Positions 45,153 through 58,200 of a DNA stretch of 64,000 nucleotides are shown here, in pieces (the stretch's first letter is position 1; each line of letters opens with the position of its first letter). The stretch is from NCBI GenBank assembly GCA_019426215.1, contig CM033405.1, positions 3,449,001-3,513,000 of the forward strand, read 5' to 3'. The notes beneath the pieces were generated by a model. The model was not told where the DNA came from and did no database searches. It worked only from the letters and a program-made list of their open reading frames with translations. The stretch comes from Buddleja alternifolia. Taxonomy: Eukaryota; Streptophyta; Magnoliopsida; Lamiales; Scrophulariaceae. Made by a program: the position numbers and the translations under genes.

Positions 45153-47958
45153 AAAATTGGGGAAAATTAAATTAATAATATATAAAAAAAGGAAAAATTA
45201 GAAAATATTGAAAAAAAAAGTGGATATCAGATACTAGTACATTACGACATGGGGCATGTTGTCTCTTCTAAGAGACGACATACCCCATGTCGTCTCTTGT
45301 CGTTTTATTTTTTTTTAATTATTTTAATTAAAGACGACATGCATCATGTCGTCTCAAAATAAATTTTTTTTTAAAAAAATGTGAACAAAGCTGCAAAGCA
45401 AGCTTTTCCCAACACCCCCCGCCCACCCCAACCAACAAATGTTATTTTTTTTTTCTGTTTTCTTTCTTTATTTCTCGCTCATTTTTCTTCTCTTTTTGTG
45501 TATTTTTGAGTTTCGACTTGAGCATATAAATTGTAAATTTTCATATAGATTTTGTAACCACACAAGAATGGACTCATTCCAATACCCGAGTGAAGAAATA
45601 TGACAAGTAAAAAAGGACACATTAGAGCAATTTTTTAAAGAAAATAATAACGTTATCTATGTTTCCAAATCATTTTTCTCCCTTTTTCGTTCATTTTTTA
45701 GTTTTGACTTGAACACATAAATTGTAAATTTTCTTATAAACTTTGTAACCACATAAGAATGGACTCATTCCGATACTTGAGTGAAGGAATATGACAATTA
45801 AAAAATGACACACATATACGAATTTTTCAGAAAAAAATATTTTTTCGCTATCTTCGTGATAATTTTTTGACATTTTTTGTACATTTTCAGGCTTTGATTT
45901 CAACACAAAAAATATAGATTGACTCACAAACTTTATAACGGTATGAGAATTGATTCATTTCGATATCCGAGTAAAAAAATACAACATGTTAAAATGGAAT
46001 AGATTTTTCAGAAAAAAATATTTTTTTGTCATCTTCGGGATGATTTTTCGGCCTTTTTTGTATATTTCCAGACTTTGACTTCAACACAAAAAATGTAGAT
46101 TGAATCACAAACTTTGTAACGGTGTAAGAATTGATTCATTTTGATATTCGGGTGAAAATATATAATATGTTAAAAAAGACATATATACGAATTTTTTGGA
46201 AAAAAAATAATTTTTTGTCATCTTCGGAATGATTTTTCTATATTTTTTGTACATTTTCGAGCTTCGACTTCAACATAAAAAATGTAGATTGACTCACAAA
46301 GTTTGTAACGGTGCAAGAATTGATTTATTTCGATATTCAGGTTTAAAAATACAATACAATATGTTAAAAAAGACATATATATATATATACGAATTTTTTG
46401 GAAAAAAATAATTTTTCGTCATTTTCGGGATGATTTTTCTATATTTTTTGTACATTTTCGGGATTCGACTTCAGCATAGAAAATGTAGATTGACTCACAA
46501 ACTTTGTAACGGTGCAAGAATTGATTTATTTCGATATTCAGGTTTAAAAATACATGTTTAAAAACGTCTTTATTAAATTTAATGTATTTTTTCATCCAAA
46601 TATCGAAATGAATCAATTCTTACACCGATACAAAGTTTGTGCGTCAATCTACATTTTTTACGTTGAAGTCAAAGCCCGAAAATGTACAAAAAATATAGAA
46701 AAATCATCCCGAAAATGAAAAAAAATTATTTTTTTTCTAAAACATTCGTATATACATGTCTTTTTTAACATATTGTATATTTTCACCCGAATATCGAAAT
46801 GAATCAATTCTTACACTGTTACAAAGTTTGTGATTCAATCTACATTTTTAGTGTTGAAGTCGAAGCTTGAAAATGTACAAAAAATGTAGAAAAATCATCC
46901 CGAAAATGATGAAAAAATATTTTTTTTTTCGAAAAATTCGTTCCGTTTTAACATATTGTATTTTTTCACTCGAATATCGAAATAAATCAATTTTTACACC
47001 GTTACAAATGTTGTGAGTCAATCTACATTTTTTGTGTTGAAGTCGAAGCCTGAAAATATACAAAAAAGGTCGAAAAATCATCTCGAAGATGATGAAAAAA
47101 TATTTTTTTCTGAAAAATCAGTTCCATTTTAACATGTTGTATTTTTTTACTCGGATATCGAAATGAATCAATTCTCATACCGTTATAAACTATGTGAGTC
47201 AATCTACATTTTTTGTGTTGAAGTCGAAGCCTGAAAATGTACGAAAAATGTCGAAAAATCATCACGAAGATAGCGAAAAAATATTTTTTTCTAAAAAATT
47301 CGTATGTGTGTCCTTTTTTACTTGTCATATTCCTTCATTCAAGTATCGGAATGAGTCCATTCTTGTGTGGTTACAAAGTTTATATGAAAATCTACAATTT
47401 ATGTGTTCAGGTCAAAACTAAAAAATGAACGAAAAAGGAAAAAAAATGAGTTGGAAACATAGATAACGTTATTATTTTTTAAAAAAAATTGCTCTAATGT
47501 GTCCTTTTTTACTTGTCATATTTCTTCACTCGGGTATTGGAATGAGTGCATTCTTGTGTGGTTACAAAATTTATATGAAAATTTACAATTTATATGCTCA
47601 AGTCGAAACTCAAAAATACACAAAAAAAGGAGAAAAATGAGCGAGAAATAAAAAAAGAAAACAAAAAAAAAAAAACATTTGTTGGTTGGGGGGGGGGGGG
47701 GGGGGGGCGGGGTGTTGGGAAAAGCTTGCTTTGCAGCTTTGTTCACATTTTTTTACAAAAAAGTTTATTGAGAGACGACATGATGCATGTCGTCTCTCAT
47801 TAAAATAATTAAAAATAAATAAAATGAGGAGACGACATGGGGTATGTCGTCTCTTAAAAGAGTCGTAATGTACTAGTATCTGATACCCACTTTTTTTCCA
47901 ATATTTTCTGATTTTTCCTTTTTTTATATATTATTAATTTAATTTTCCCACCAAAATT
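45153..47958. mobile_element. Giant foldback element, 2.8-kb imperfect palindrome
   Basis: The arms of about 1.4 kb run from 'aaaattggggaaaattaaatt' (45153) inwards and, in reverse, from 47958. Mirrored landmarks are 'tatcagatactagtacattacgac', 'agagacgacataccccatgt', 'acgacatg(c)atcatgtcgtctc', 'gctgcaaagcaagcttttccc' and 'aacaaatg'. Nearer the centre (about 46560) each arm has several diverged copies of a unit with 'acaaactttgtaacggtg', 'gaattgattcattt', 'gatatt' and 'gtacattttc'. There is no coding capacity. The short GACGACAT palindromes near the ends resemble transposon subterminal repeats. Confidence 0.85.
47688..47707 (+). repeat. Run of 20 G
   Basis: A homopolymer in the right arm of the foldback element. 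The matching part of the left arm (45410-45430) is interrupted C-rich text, so the run expanded after the palindrome formed (or is an assembly artefact). Confidence 0.9.
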
Positions 47959-48239
47959 GTTACATCGATATAGCTCATGATCAGATAAAAAGAAGTCGGT
48001 AGAAACTGTGTAGTGTGTTCTTCCAAGACAGAAGTAATTTCTTCCCTGAATTCATAATTTTTTTCCCTTTTCGAGTTTTGATAATCCATGTTTGATGTTA
48101 TACATGACTTACTACACAATTTCACAACACAGAAGTCACTTTCTTCGAACAGACAAAATCAGAGAAAGAAACCTCATGATAAATCAGTCTTTATTGTGAA
48201 TTAACCATTGTAATCAATAGTGTATTTCCAGTTTAGTCC

Positions 48240-50288
48240 CTATCCATGACTTCTAGGATCAACAACTGGACGAACTTTCCTGGACTCAGCTCTTGAAAAC
48301 TGTCCCACAACACGAGCATGAGGTACAGAAGCTTCCCCTCGAGCAAGGGCGTCCACATTTTCAAGAAGGTATTGTTTTGGAAGGCGCCCCACGACGTTAC
48401 CCTCCTCATTACCCTCTCTGTCCAAGAATGCAAAATGGGGGATACCCTCAACACCAAATTCATCAAGCTCTTGTTCCCATTTTGTGTTGTCAACATTCAG
48501 CATAACAAAATTTACTCGGCCCCTGAATAGTAAAATTACACCATTTTAGAATACAAATTTTTTGACCTAGAAAGATGTAGGGTGCACACGAGCCGAGCTC
48601 AAACTAGACTTGACCAAATTGCTCGGCTCAAGCTCAAAGAGCCTGAATCAAATAGCTCGAGCTCAAGTTTGGACCAAGCTGAGCAGAACTTTAGCTCGAA
48701 TTTCTAAAATATGTATATATATATATATATCATTTAAATTTAACTTTTTAGCATATTATTAAACATATCATGATAAATATTAAATACAGCATTTTATACA
48801 TACATATATTATTAAATATTATATATACATATATAAACAATAAATAACAATTTTTCTTTATTTACAGTTTCGCGAGACAGCGAACAGGTATAACTGCTCG
48901 AGCTCAAGGTCGAAAAAAATCGAGCTCGAGTTGAGCTCTGATCTAGCTGGATCGACTCAATTCCCACCCCTAATATACCACTATCTGATTTACAGCCACA
49001 AGCCACATGATAATGGGAGATTCCTTTAAGAGACAATAATCTGAATGATTTATTAACAAGAGAGAACAGGATTTAAAAAAGGTGAAAAGAACTATATAAC
49101 TTAACGATCAAAGTTACACAAGACCTCTTAATTTGCATCTTATACATATCTGCCATCCATTAAATTTGAAGGGAAAACGTATTGTAGGCATAAGAAAGGT
49201 CAACGAAAAAGACCAGTATCTCACACAAGCAAATTTCTAAAAAGATGCTTAAAATGGTTAATAGGCTAGTAAATAAATGGATATTAAAGCATTGTTTGCA
49301 CCGAAATCGAGCCAAAGCTTAAGTAATAGGAGTATTAAGATAATTACTTGTATTGCTGTTCCACTTTGTAGACATCTGGAGCTAAATCCCGGCATACTTC
49401 ACACCAATCTGCATAGAACTCCACAACAGTTGGTTTGCCATTTGAAAGAGCCTATGTGGAGGAAAAAGAAACGAAAAGGATTGAATAAAGAGTAAACAGA
49501 TCTGCATTACTGATTCAGTATTAAGAGATTGGATGAATTTCTACGAAGAAAACCAGAGTTTCTGGTGACGTTTAATCCAATGAAAAAGGCCTTGTGTGCA
49601 AAGTGACTAATCTTAGATAACGCAAAACTTCATATTTTCTAAGTCCAAATAACTTCTAATTTTTCCAAGTATGAACATTACTATCATCAAATGTCATATC
49701 ATTATTACTCTAAGTCAAAATAACTACTAATTTTCCACGCATCAACAATACTATCATCAAATGTCATATCATTATTAGTCAAAATAACGCAAAAAGATAA
49801 ACATTTCCATTTTAATCCTTCTTAGAACAAGATAATCTTGTGGTCTCATCGCAATATAAATAGAGCAAACCTCCTCATAAGGCAAGGCTGCAGCAGAGAT
49901 GTCTTTTAACGACACTCCGAAATCCAGTCGTTTTGACAAGAAAAATCCAACTGCTGCAAAAATAGAGCCTAATGCAATTCGTCTATTAAAACTTTTGTCT
50001 GGATACTCCGGAAATCCTGATGAAGTTGTTTCTGTAGTGGTGGTATTAGCCGCGACTCCATTGATTTCAGATTCAGGCTCCACTAATCGCTTTTCCTACA
50101 CAAATTGCTTTCTATTAGCCAATATAAACATCAATTACTGAAGCTAAAATCTCAAAACAAACTAATTTATCTGAAATAAATTTTCGCACATATTCAGAAT
50201 CTTAAGCTGGATTAGCTCAAATATTGTTATGAATAAATTTAAATCATGAACTATAGATTGCTCAAGACGGTAAAATAAATGAAAACTG

Positions 50289-50320
<32 letters not shown>

Positions 50321-50795
50321 CTTTAAAATGAAAACGCAGATTACATGTTCAAAAATTGATTTCTATTAACCAATATCAACAACAATTACAGAAGCTAAAA
50401 TCTCAAAACAAACTAATTTTAGCTTAAATGAATTCTCGCACATATTCCGAAATCTTAATCCAAGATTCGAATCTCAATTAATGCTATATTATATTAGAGG
50501 AGATTTTAATGAACAATTTCAAATAACGAACCCTAGATTTAAAAATCAATTGAGGAAAAGTGCGATAACACAATAACATTGGGGAAAAGTGAAGATTAAC
50601 TAGCAGTACCTCTGTTTTAGCGGCGTCGACCGAATCGGATCTGTTTTGGCAGAAAATTGTGTGATTTCGACGATTTTTCTTCTGAAAGTGGGAGGAGAAA
50701 TTGACGAGGCGCGGCGATTGGTGATGAGATCGGAGAGAAAAGGCGTGGAGTTTAGGAAGGCCGACGGCGGTAGAAGTTGAAGCCACCTGAGCCAT
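48240..50795 (-). CDS. HCF164: Thioredoxin-like protein HCF164, chloroplastic
   Basis: Four exons on minus, 50795-50610, 50095-49871, 49451-49348 and 48522-48240, join in phase to 265 residues (Arabidopsis HCF164 is 261). The N-terminal ~65 residues are Ser/Arg-rich and look like a chloroplast transit peptide ([15 protein letters not shown] start). A hydrophobic segment ([14 protein letters not shown]) would anchor it in the thylakoid membrane. The thioredoxin fold carries the active site WCEVC within [18 protein letters not shown], then '[20 protein letters not shown]' and the cis-Pro 'GIPHFAFLD'. The C-terminal block '[15 protein letters not shown]' and the end 'DPRSHG' are characteristic. 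HCF164 reduces lumenal cysteines and is needed for cytochrome b6f assembly with CCDA. Nothing is broken. An alternative upstream ATG exists at 50867, but MAQVAS fits transit peptides better. Confidence 0.95.
48523..49347. repeat. HCF164 intron 3 with a dispersed repeat
   Basis: 48575-48970 carries mirrored 'gagccgagctcaa' and 'cgagctcgagttgagctc' ends around an AT-rich core with (TA)n at 48713-48730. It is the same type as sequence in the WAKL intron element (38640-38990) and looks like a MITE. Confidence 0.55.
49630..49800. repeat. ~72-bp tandem duplication in HCF164 intron 2
   Basis: 'tactatcatcaaatgtcatatcattatta' occurs at about 49679 and 49750, each preceded by 'ctaagtc(c)aaataact'. Confidence 0.8.
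50100..50470. repeat. Direct duplication in HCF164 intron 1
   Basis: A ~110-bp block ('gaagctaaaatctcaaaacaaactaattt', 'tcgcacatattc') appears at about 50105-50215 and again at 50355-50465, about 250 bp apart, with an A-run (50302-50321) between. Confidence 0.8.
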
Positions 50796-51600
50796 GGCGA
50801 AGCAACGGCGGCGCGGCCGTTTGGTAGCTCTGTGTGTGTAGTACTTTTGTGGTGCAAAAATGGTCAAAGGTACTATTGTTACTACAGTACTACTACACTT
50901 TCGTCTACGTGTAAGGCAGATGATACCGGATGTTCTTAACCAGATATTTTCTTAAGTTTTTGCCAATTTTAACGGAAAATTGCATTTTTCGTCCCATAAA
51001 TTTATTTATGTACACTTTTAGTCTCATGCTTGTAATATAATTTAATTATATTAAAATTCAAGTAAGCGCCTATATGAATTGTCTAATTAAAGTTAATTTT
51101 GCTACATAAGTAATTTATATATATATATATATATTCTTTTATTTGATTTGGATAAATATAATTAGTAATCTTTATCGAAAATATTCAAAATTTGAAATGC
51201 AAAATAAGGTAGTTACTGGCTTACCACTATAATTTAAATTCAAATAAAAAGCTAATTTTTATATTTATTTTTCTTAAAAATGATATTTATGAATCATTTT
51301 ATTTCCTAAACTAAATAATATGATTTAATGCTCATATTAATAAATTTTTCAATGATAATCATACTTGAATCAAACTTTTAATTTTGCATATTATAAATTA
51401 TCTATATTTGATTACTTTTATCAATAAATTATCAAATTATTATATTATATGTTTTTTAACAATATATGATTATTAGGGTGGGTCAAAAATAAATTTTAAT
51501 TCGATTACAAAGAATAGAATAATAAAATTTTAAGATAGAAGGAAATAAGAACAATAATGAGGGCCAAAAAATAAAATGACGAGGATACCTTGGCAAGAAG
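50796..51600. other. HCF164 promoter side, then AT-rich intergenic
   Basis: The first ~100 bp would hold the HCF164 promoter and 5' leader. From 50960 there is decayed MITE-like text ('attgcatttttcgtcccataaa') and then very AT-rich DNA with (TA)n at 51116-51134. No gene was seen. Confidence 0.4.
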
Positions 51601-51621
51601 CTGAGCAACTTGCTTCTCGAC

Positions 51622-53403
51622 CTAAGGATGCGTATTTTTTAGCATGATGATTTTGTCCTGAGGCAGCAATAGATGGCTATATAACTCCATAGTAGTATCA
51701 CCACTATCATCAGTTAACACACTGCTCTCAGGATAAATCCTCCAGGCAGGATCCACGGGAGTAGCATCGGGGAAGACGTTGGGTCGTTCAGAGACCTCAA
51801 CCTCCATGAAATCGGAGAGGATTAAGGACTCCACCTTATTTAAGCACTCCGTCATTTCAGTGAGGCTCAAAGGGTCGTAAAAACCCTCTTGAGGAGGAGC
51901 AGGTTGGTCGGCCCTAGAGGAAGAAGTCCCCAGATTTAAATGCGGGCATTTGAGACGGGACCTCGAAACGAGTCCTCCTTCATCAATGGTTTCGGTTTGA
52001 ACCAGAGGTGTACCCACAATGTTGAGTGCCGGTTCGACAGCTCGAGATGCATTGGTTGTCGGCTGGCGACGAGTGGTGGTAGATGATTGTCTACGAGATG
52101 CGGTCGTAGAAGTGGTCTGAGTGATTGGTGCCGATGCCTGGTTAATTTGTTGATCTGTCGGCTTGATAATTTGAATGGAGCGAGAAGTTCGTCTTGGAGC
52201 AATTTGTTGAGCAGCTTGCTCGTCACCCTGATGACGCATTACAAAAGCCGCCTTACGAGCTTGTTCTTGCTCCTCTATAGCTTTTTTATTCATCCGCGCT
52301 ACTCGTGTGGCCATTTCTACATAAGTAAAACGATAAGAAATAAGGTGAGATTAACATAAGTTAAACCTTAAGTATATATATATAACACACATAAATATCG
52401 TATGACCACCCTTACCAATGTTCGCAGATGGAACGTTGGCTGCACTTAGCCCACATACACGAAGAATCGATTCATCGACAAGACTAGGTTTATAGAAAAC
52501 TTCTAAATTGGAGTCTAAGGTATTATTCGGAATAGTATGATCACCTATTCCGGGAAATTTAGTAGGAACGACCATGTTCCACCTACGATTTACCCCCCAA
52601 GGTTCGTATTCTGGTGGAGCGATATAAAAATATTTGTCCTTCCAAGCTCCGAAGGAAGAATTAGAATAAGCTTGGAGGCGAGTTTGATATTGAGGGACAG
52701 AAAATAAAACCCCGCCTCGGAGGGTTTCTTACATCTATTCAGTTGCAAAAATCCATTAAAGTTACGAATATCGGGCTGAGTCCTATGGGCACGCATCAAA
52801 ACAATAAAATAATTTTAGTGCCTATAAGAATGAGGAAGAAGTTGGGTAGGACAGATGCGAAGGAAGTTTATGATATTAATTATGTCGGGATGTATGGGAA
52901 ACCTAAGATCTGTTGTTAAGTGTGCTATATGGAAAGTGCGAAATCCTACGGGGGAACGATACAAACTATCGTTCTAAATAGGAATTAAGATACGCTAGTT
53001 ATCGGGGATGTGGAATTTAACTCGAAGCTCGTTTATCTTAGCAGGAGTCAAAGATGAAACGATACCTAACCAAGTGACGTTTGTTCGGCCTGTGCTAAAT
53101 TAGGGAATAATTTCAAATTGACATTTGCATCACCCTCAAAATCAGCGTAGTGGGGGGGGGGGGGATTGGCAAGGGAATCACGATTTACTACATAACCATC
53201 GCCCTCGTTACTATTGCTACTATCGTTACTAGAGTTATTATCGTCTTCCGAAGAATCTAAGGATGAAGATCCCTCAGAACCCGAGCTTATTTGATCACCT
53301 CTACCCCCCCCCCCCTCGAAGAGTTATCGCACTCACTACCTAATAAACCATTGTCTTCCCCTGTAATATCTATTAACTCATTATCTAAGGGATTGGGATC
53401 CAT
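51622..53403 (-). pseudogene. Antisense ORF of the second gypsy element
   Basis: On minus from ATG 53403 (MDPNPLDNELIDITGE, then an acidic Ser-rich stretch), through 'INELRVKFHIPDN', 'YRSPVGFRTFHIAHL', 'LRFPIHPDIIN' and 'PTQLLPHSYRH', then 'RTQPDIRNFNGFLQLNRC', then 'VCGLSAANVPSANIG', and after an intron-like gap 'MATRVARMNKKAIEEQEQAR' (52314) to 51622. It corresponds to the antisense ORF at 14400-16940: 'VSCGLSSANVPGIDDIG' there against 'VCGLSAANVPSANIGK' here. Stops and frameshifts are present. Transposase_28-like; function unknown. The two-block structure may include a real intron (52350-52330 region). Confidence 0.6.
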
Positions 53404-53906
53404 AATAAAGAAAGAAAATAGGATGAGAGAAATGAATACCTAGTGACAACTTGAAACGAAGTGAAACGATGAGAAGACCTTTGCTCAACGAATCAGTTTC
53501 AAGTTTTATCTGCACAAGATAAATGAGGAAAATGAAGCACTATTTATACTAGGGTAAAATCTCAGCATGGACGGTGCAGATTAATCAAAAAGTGGTAAGT
53601 CTGGCGGTTGTAACGAAACGACGTTTCAAATTCACCTCCATTCCTCGGAAATGACAGTTACCAGAGTAATGATGGCTGTAGCAGGTGTAATTATGTCAGA
53701 GCATTAAATGTGAATGTCGGTCAGGTGCCACCCTATTAAGTAACCGAAATAACGAATATCTAATTACGAAATTACCCTACCATAAATAACGACCTGCTTA
53801 TGGGCAGCTGTGGAAATCCCAATAAGTTAAATAGACAAGCACTTATACTTCGTTACCGCTAATTTCGAATGAATTATTATTATTACGAATGAAGTGAGGG
53901 ACTTAA

Positions 53907-54528
53907 TGATATATCTAAAATTAGTATAGGGCTCATTGTCCCGTATCAACAGTCACATTATGCAGGCAAGGAGGGTCGTATATTTGTAATATACGAACCT
54001 CTTGATACAAATGTACATTAAGGTCCTTGATGGATATGATAATTGCAAAACACTACAAGATCCGCGTGTTTCTTCTAATGCGGGTCGGGTCAATCCATGA
54101 CCCGACCCTACTAGGTACAATCCTGGCCATTCCTTAAGAGCACGTGGCATCATTCTAGAAGAATCTCCAGTTGGCATAACAGTATACGTCAGCATGTAAA
54201 CACTATAAATACCAACATTTATTGAGAACAAAGAGACAAGAATCTAAGCAATTAATACTTTCGTAAGCTTGGTCGTATATTTGATATTATGACTAAGACT
54301 CGACAGTACGATCTCGTTACATATAAAATAGAATAAATGCGTACACGAATTAACGAACGACGGGTGAATTACTTTTTAAATTGGAACTACGTTAGACTTG
54401 ATCCCCGAGAGGTACGTAGGCAGCTCGGCAGCCCGAATGCAGTCTATAATCTTGATTTGTATGTATTTAGTTCATTTTACGAGGTCATTCTGACTGAGTA
54501 AGAGTAGGGTAAATTCAGACCTAGATCA
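53907..54528 (+). mobile_element. Gypsy 3' LTR (622 bp)
   Basis: It begins TGATATATC and ends CCTAGATCA. Internal 'ccatgacccgaccctac' and 'ctataaata' (54205), and the conserved block 'ttagacttgatccccgagaggt', match the LTR at 17430-18038. Confidence 0.8.
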
Positions 54529-54805
54529 GTCCCTTAGGAATTTTTTTGACAATTTTGGTCCCATTGGAGTCAAAGTGTGACACTTTTATTCAAGTCCACC
54601 TATTTTGGACGAAATTTACCCGCGTGAGACATGCTCCGTTAGTTAACTTCCTCACGTTTTCATTTGAATCCCGAGGCAGTTGACTAACAAAGCGTATATC
54701 TCACGCGAGTAATTTCGTCCAATAGTAGACGGCGAGACTAAAAGTGTCACATTTTGACTCCAATGAGACCAAAGTGTCAAAAAATCTTATGGGACTAAAA
54801 GTGGT
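54527..54805. repeat. MITE with long inverted arms
   Basis: Left 'ggtcccattggagtcaaagtgtgacactttt' mirrors right 'aaagtgtcacattttgactccaatgagacc'. 'cgtgagacatgctccgttagttaac' mirrors 'gttgactaacaaagcgtatatctcacg'. It abuts or overlaps the LTR end. Non-coding. Confidence 0.75.
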
Positions 54806-55270
54806 TTGAACGAACTCCAATAGGACCAAAAGTGAAAATTTCCCCAAATTTTGGTGGAGAATCGGTTTATGATACGTGTTACGAATATCAAATGTAGCAA
54901 ATTACAATGATAATTATTACAATCAACTAAGAACTATTATGAAAGTAGACGAAAGTCCACATGCTGTCTCTGGGAGTAGAATTCAAAACCTCAACTATTT
55001 GCCATTTGGGGTCTCAACTTCGTCAGTGAAGTTAGGCTTCATCAATATGCACGTTCACAATTAAATTTGTGATTACGACAACAATAAAGACAAAAATCTT
55101 AGTCACTACGAATAAATTGAAGATTACGTTAACATTAATTTCATCCTTATCTAAATCAACTAAAATTTGAAAATTTAAATTTTTATGTTCCTATAAAGTT
55201 CTCAACGTTTTTATATTTGGCCATATATATTGCCAATTTCACAAAACAAAAATAAATAATTTGGCCATAT
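54806..55270. other. Intergenic, upstream of the putative peptide gene
   Basis: AT-rich with no gene seen. 'ccatatata' precedes the ATG at 55271 by about 50 bases and could be TATA-like. Confidence 0.35.
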
Positions 55271-58200
55271 ATGATGATGATGGCTGCAAAGTTAATCACA
55301 CCCTCGTCGGCTCTTGTTGCAATTCTATTATCAACATTGTTGGTTCTTCATGAAGGTATGGTTCTTCATGAAGGTACGTACATTCCCACCTCGAATTATT
55401 ATAGGTTTCATTATTAATAAATTATTATAGGTTTCATTATTAAATTAAATTTTATTTTATACTTTCACACCAAAGAATTTTTATCTGTAAAAAAAATAAA
55501 AATTGTATGTCGATTATAAACTCTCATTTCATTGCTAATTAACAATCCGTCGTATTTCGTTCATCCTGATAAAAAATCAATTTTAGTTACTATTTGTGTG
55601 TTTCTTCTATTTATGTTTGGTAGAAACTATAGACTGCAAATAAAATAAATGCTTATGTAAGTAGAGTTAGGAGAGATACATGTTAATTAATTTTAGTTGC
55701 CTTATTTTTCCATGATGATCAATTAGAATAAAAGAATTTAAATTTTAGAATTTTTTTCTTAGATATGAAAATTGGCTTCTTTTTTTTTTCATTTGTTCTT
55801 AATTTGATTGTCACCCTCACAGACATAGAAAACTCAACGTATCCGAACAGTCACAATTGTTTATATAGTCGAAACTAGGCAAAATTACAAGTTTAATCCC
55901 ATAAAAATATCAAAAAATAAAATAAAAAATAAGACCATTTTAATTCCAGTCCTGCATTTTACACGATTTTAGAGGTAGTACCAATAATTTGGAGAAATTG
56001 AAACATTCGATAGTCTTTTTTTTGAGCAATGTTAGTCCCGCATTTTATTTTCCATTAAAAGTTAACAGAATAACTAATGCAGTTGACTATTCGGTCAAAA
56101 ATGATTGGAATGGTCAACTAAAAATTGCATTTTGCCCCCTAACTAATGTAGGTTGTATCGAAAATCCCCCTAAACCATTTTTTTTGTTACTTAACCCTAG
56201 AAAATAAAAAATTAATTTTCAGGGGGTAAGTGTCATTACTTTTTGTTTATGGGGGCGTTTGATAGAATATGTATAGTTCATAGGGCAAAATGCAATTTTC
56301 AGTTGACCATTCCATTTGTTTTTGACGGAATAGTCAACTTCCATTTATTATTCGGTTAACTTTTAACGAAAAATAAAGTGAGGGGCTAATGTTGTTTAAA
56401 AGAAGACTAGTGTTGCAATTAATCCAAATTATTGGGACTACTTTTAAAATTACATAAAGCACGGGGCTAGAACTAAATATACGACCCTAGCTTGTGGGAC
56501 TAACTTTGCAATTTTGCTGTCGAATATGAGCGGTTTGCGTCGCGAACTAGATCTTCTGTTCCAAATAATGTTTCATCTTCTATTCACGTACTTATTGTAT
56601 GACAAGTGTACAAAACACATTACTTGTTTATTTAAGGAAAATACATACTTGCCATGCAATTCTCAAGTGACCTAGCTCACCACAGACAAAAGGACACATA
56701 CTCATTCTCGTGGCACTTCTTACGCTTCTTATTCTTTCTTTTCTTATTTTTATTTACTCTATGAGCTTTCATAGGTGCTTCCATTTTTCCTTTCCTTTCC
56801 CATATTTGTAGACATCCAATGGTACATTCTCAGGAATGGAAATTGTATTCCCTTTTCTTTTCATCCTTATTTGTTTTTAAGCAATTTCGAGTTTGGTTGT
56901 TAGCCCAACTAACGAACCCTCAATATGTTCATATCAAAGATAGTAAAGGATCAGGAAGCCACTGCAGTATGAGGTCAACTTGAATGTGAAGATCCATGTT
57001 GTAGTCTAAAGATTTTAACTTTTCAATCAAGGTCATCATCTTTAGTACATGATCTCCCAAATTCTCATTTTTCCTCATTCTTGTTCTGAAGATTTCTCTC
57101 GATATCAAATACCGAACGGTCCTACGTTCTCTCCAAACATTGAGTCAAGATGGAGCATTATGTCCCTTGCATTTCCATCTTTTCATGAGAGCTTGCAACT
57201 CACTGTACATTGAGCTCAACATGTATCCTCTAGCTCGATGATTATCACAGACCCAGTCCATGTAAGAATTCGAACTCTTTCGTCTCTAGAATTCTTGGGA
57301 CAGGAGGAAGTTTGAGTTCCAACACATCAATCGACTCAATACTTAGGGACCATACTTAAGTTTGTGAGCCATTCTAAGTAATTGGGTCCAGTCAACGCGA
57401 ATCTTTTTATCAAATCAGATAAGGGTTTGGGAGACCTATGAGAGATAAAATAACTGCAGAAAAGTACAAAGACTTATTAGATTTATCATAATTGTTGTTC
57501 CAAGTTAAATCAAGGACTTCAAAATAAATTGGCTCCCATTTATTTTTCGAAAATGCACACTCCCACTGTGGAATTCGAAAGTCATTGTTGGAAGGCTTCA
57601 TAGTGGTGATTGATTTCTTAAACTAGATTAGTAGGTTGCAAACTTTTACTGGTATGTGGTCTAATTATCTATTAAGTGAGTCCCACATCAACCCATCAAA
57701 GGATGATTCAATCTGTTTTTCCATTATTCATCAAATCTCAACCTTTTAACGATCTTATTGATTATGAATAATTTAGTTTAACCACTAACTATCTATTAGT
57801 CTAGCAACTGAATTATCCTTGCAACCTTTTGTTGGTAGGGTGAAATTGTTTCGATTAATGGCATTTCATAGGCTCAAAATGACCTTTACAAACCCATCGA
57901 AAAGAATTACAAATATAAAACGAGCCTAAGTCCATGAACCATGTCTCCCATCACATAACATGTCAAACATGATATATCACATAGCACACGAAAAAACATA
58001 TTATGTCATTTCTATTACATTCAAATTTAATTATTGAATTCATATTCGAGGAAATAATTTATTTGATTCTATTAGAAAATCCAATTTAATAAAACTCCAA
58101 TTAATTTTATATTAAAATCCAATTTTATAAAAAAAAAATTAACATCTAAGTTTATAAAACTAATTTTATAATAGAAAGTATCCAATTAATATAAAGTCCA

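Larger units (their letters stand above)
51600..54528 (+). mobile_element. Second gypsy element, 3' part only (Tat-like)
   Basis: It has an antisense ORF (51620-53403, minus), a polypurine tract 'gaagtgagggac' (53891-53902) and a 622-bp LTR (53907-54528) in plus orientation. The arrangement and sequences parallel 14400-18038. Gag and pol are absent; the left boundary near 51600 was not resolved. Confidence 0.75.

Noticed and set aside
45691..47428. Repeated short frames with 'KPENVQKMSKNYHEDSEK'-type text
   Set aside because: Translations of the tandem units in the foldback element; they recur in mirrored form and have no gene context.
48293..48530. Plus-strand open frames over HCF164 exon 4
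   Set aside because: Shadows of the minus-strand thioredoxin exon.
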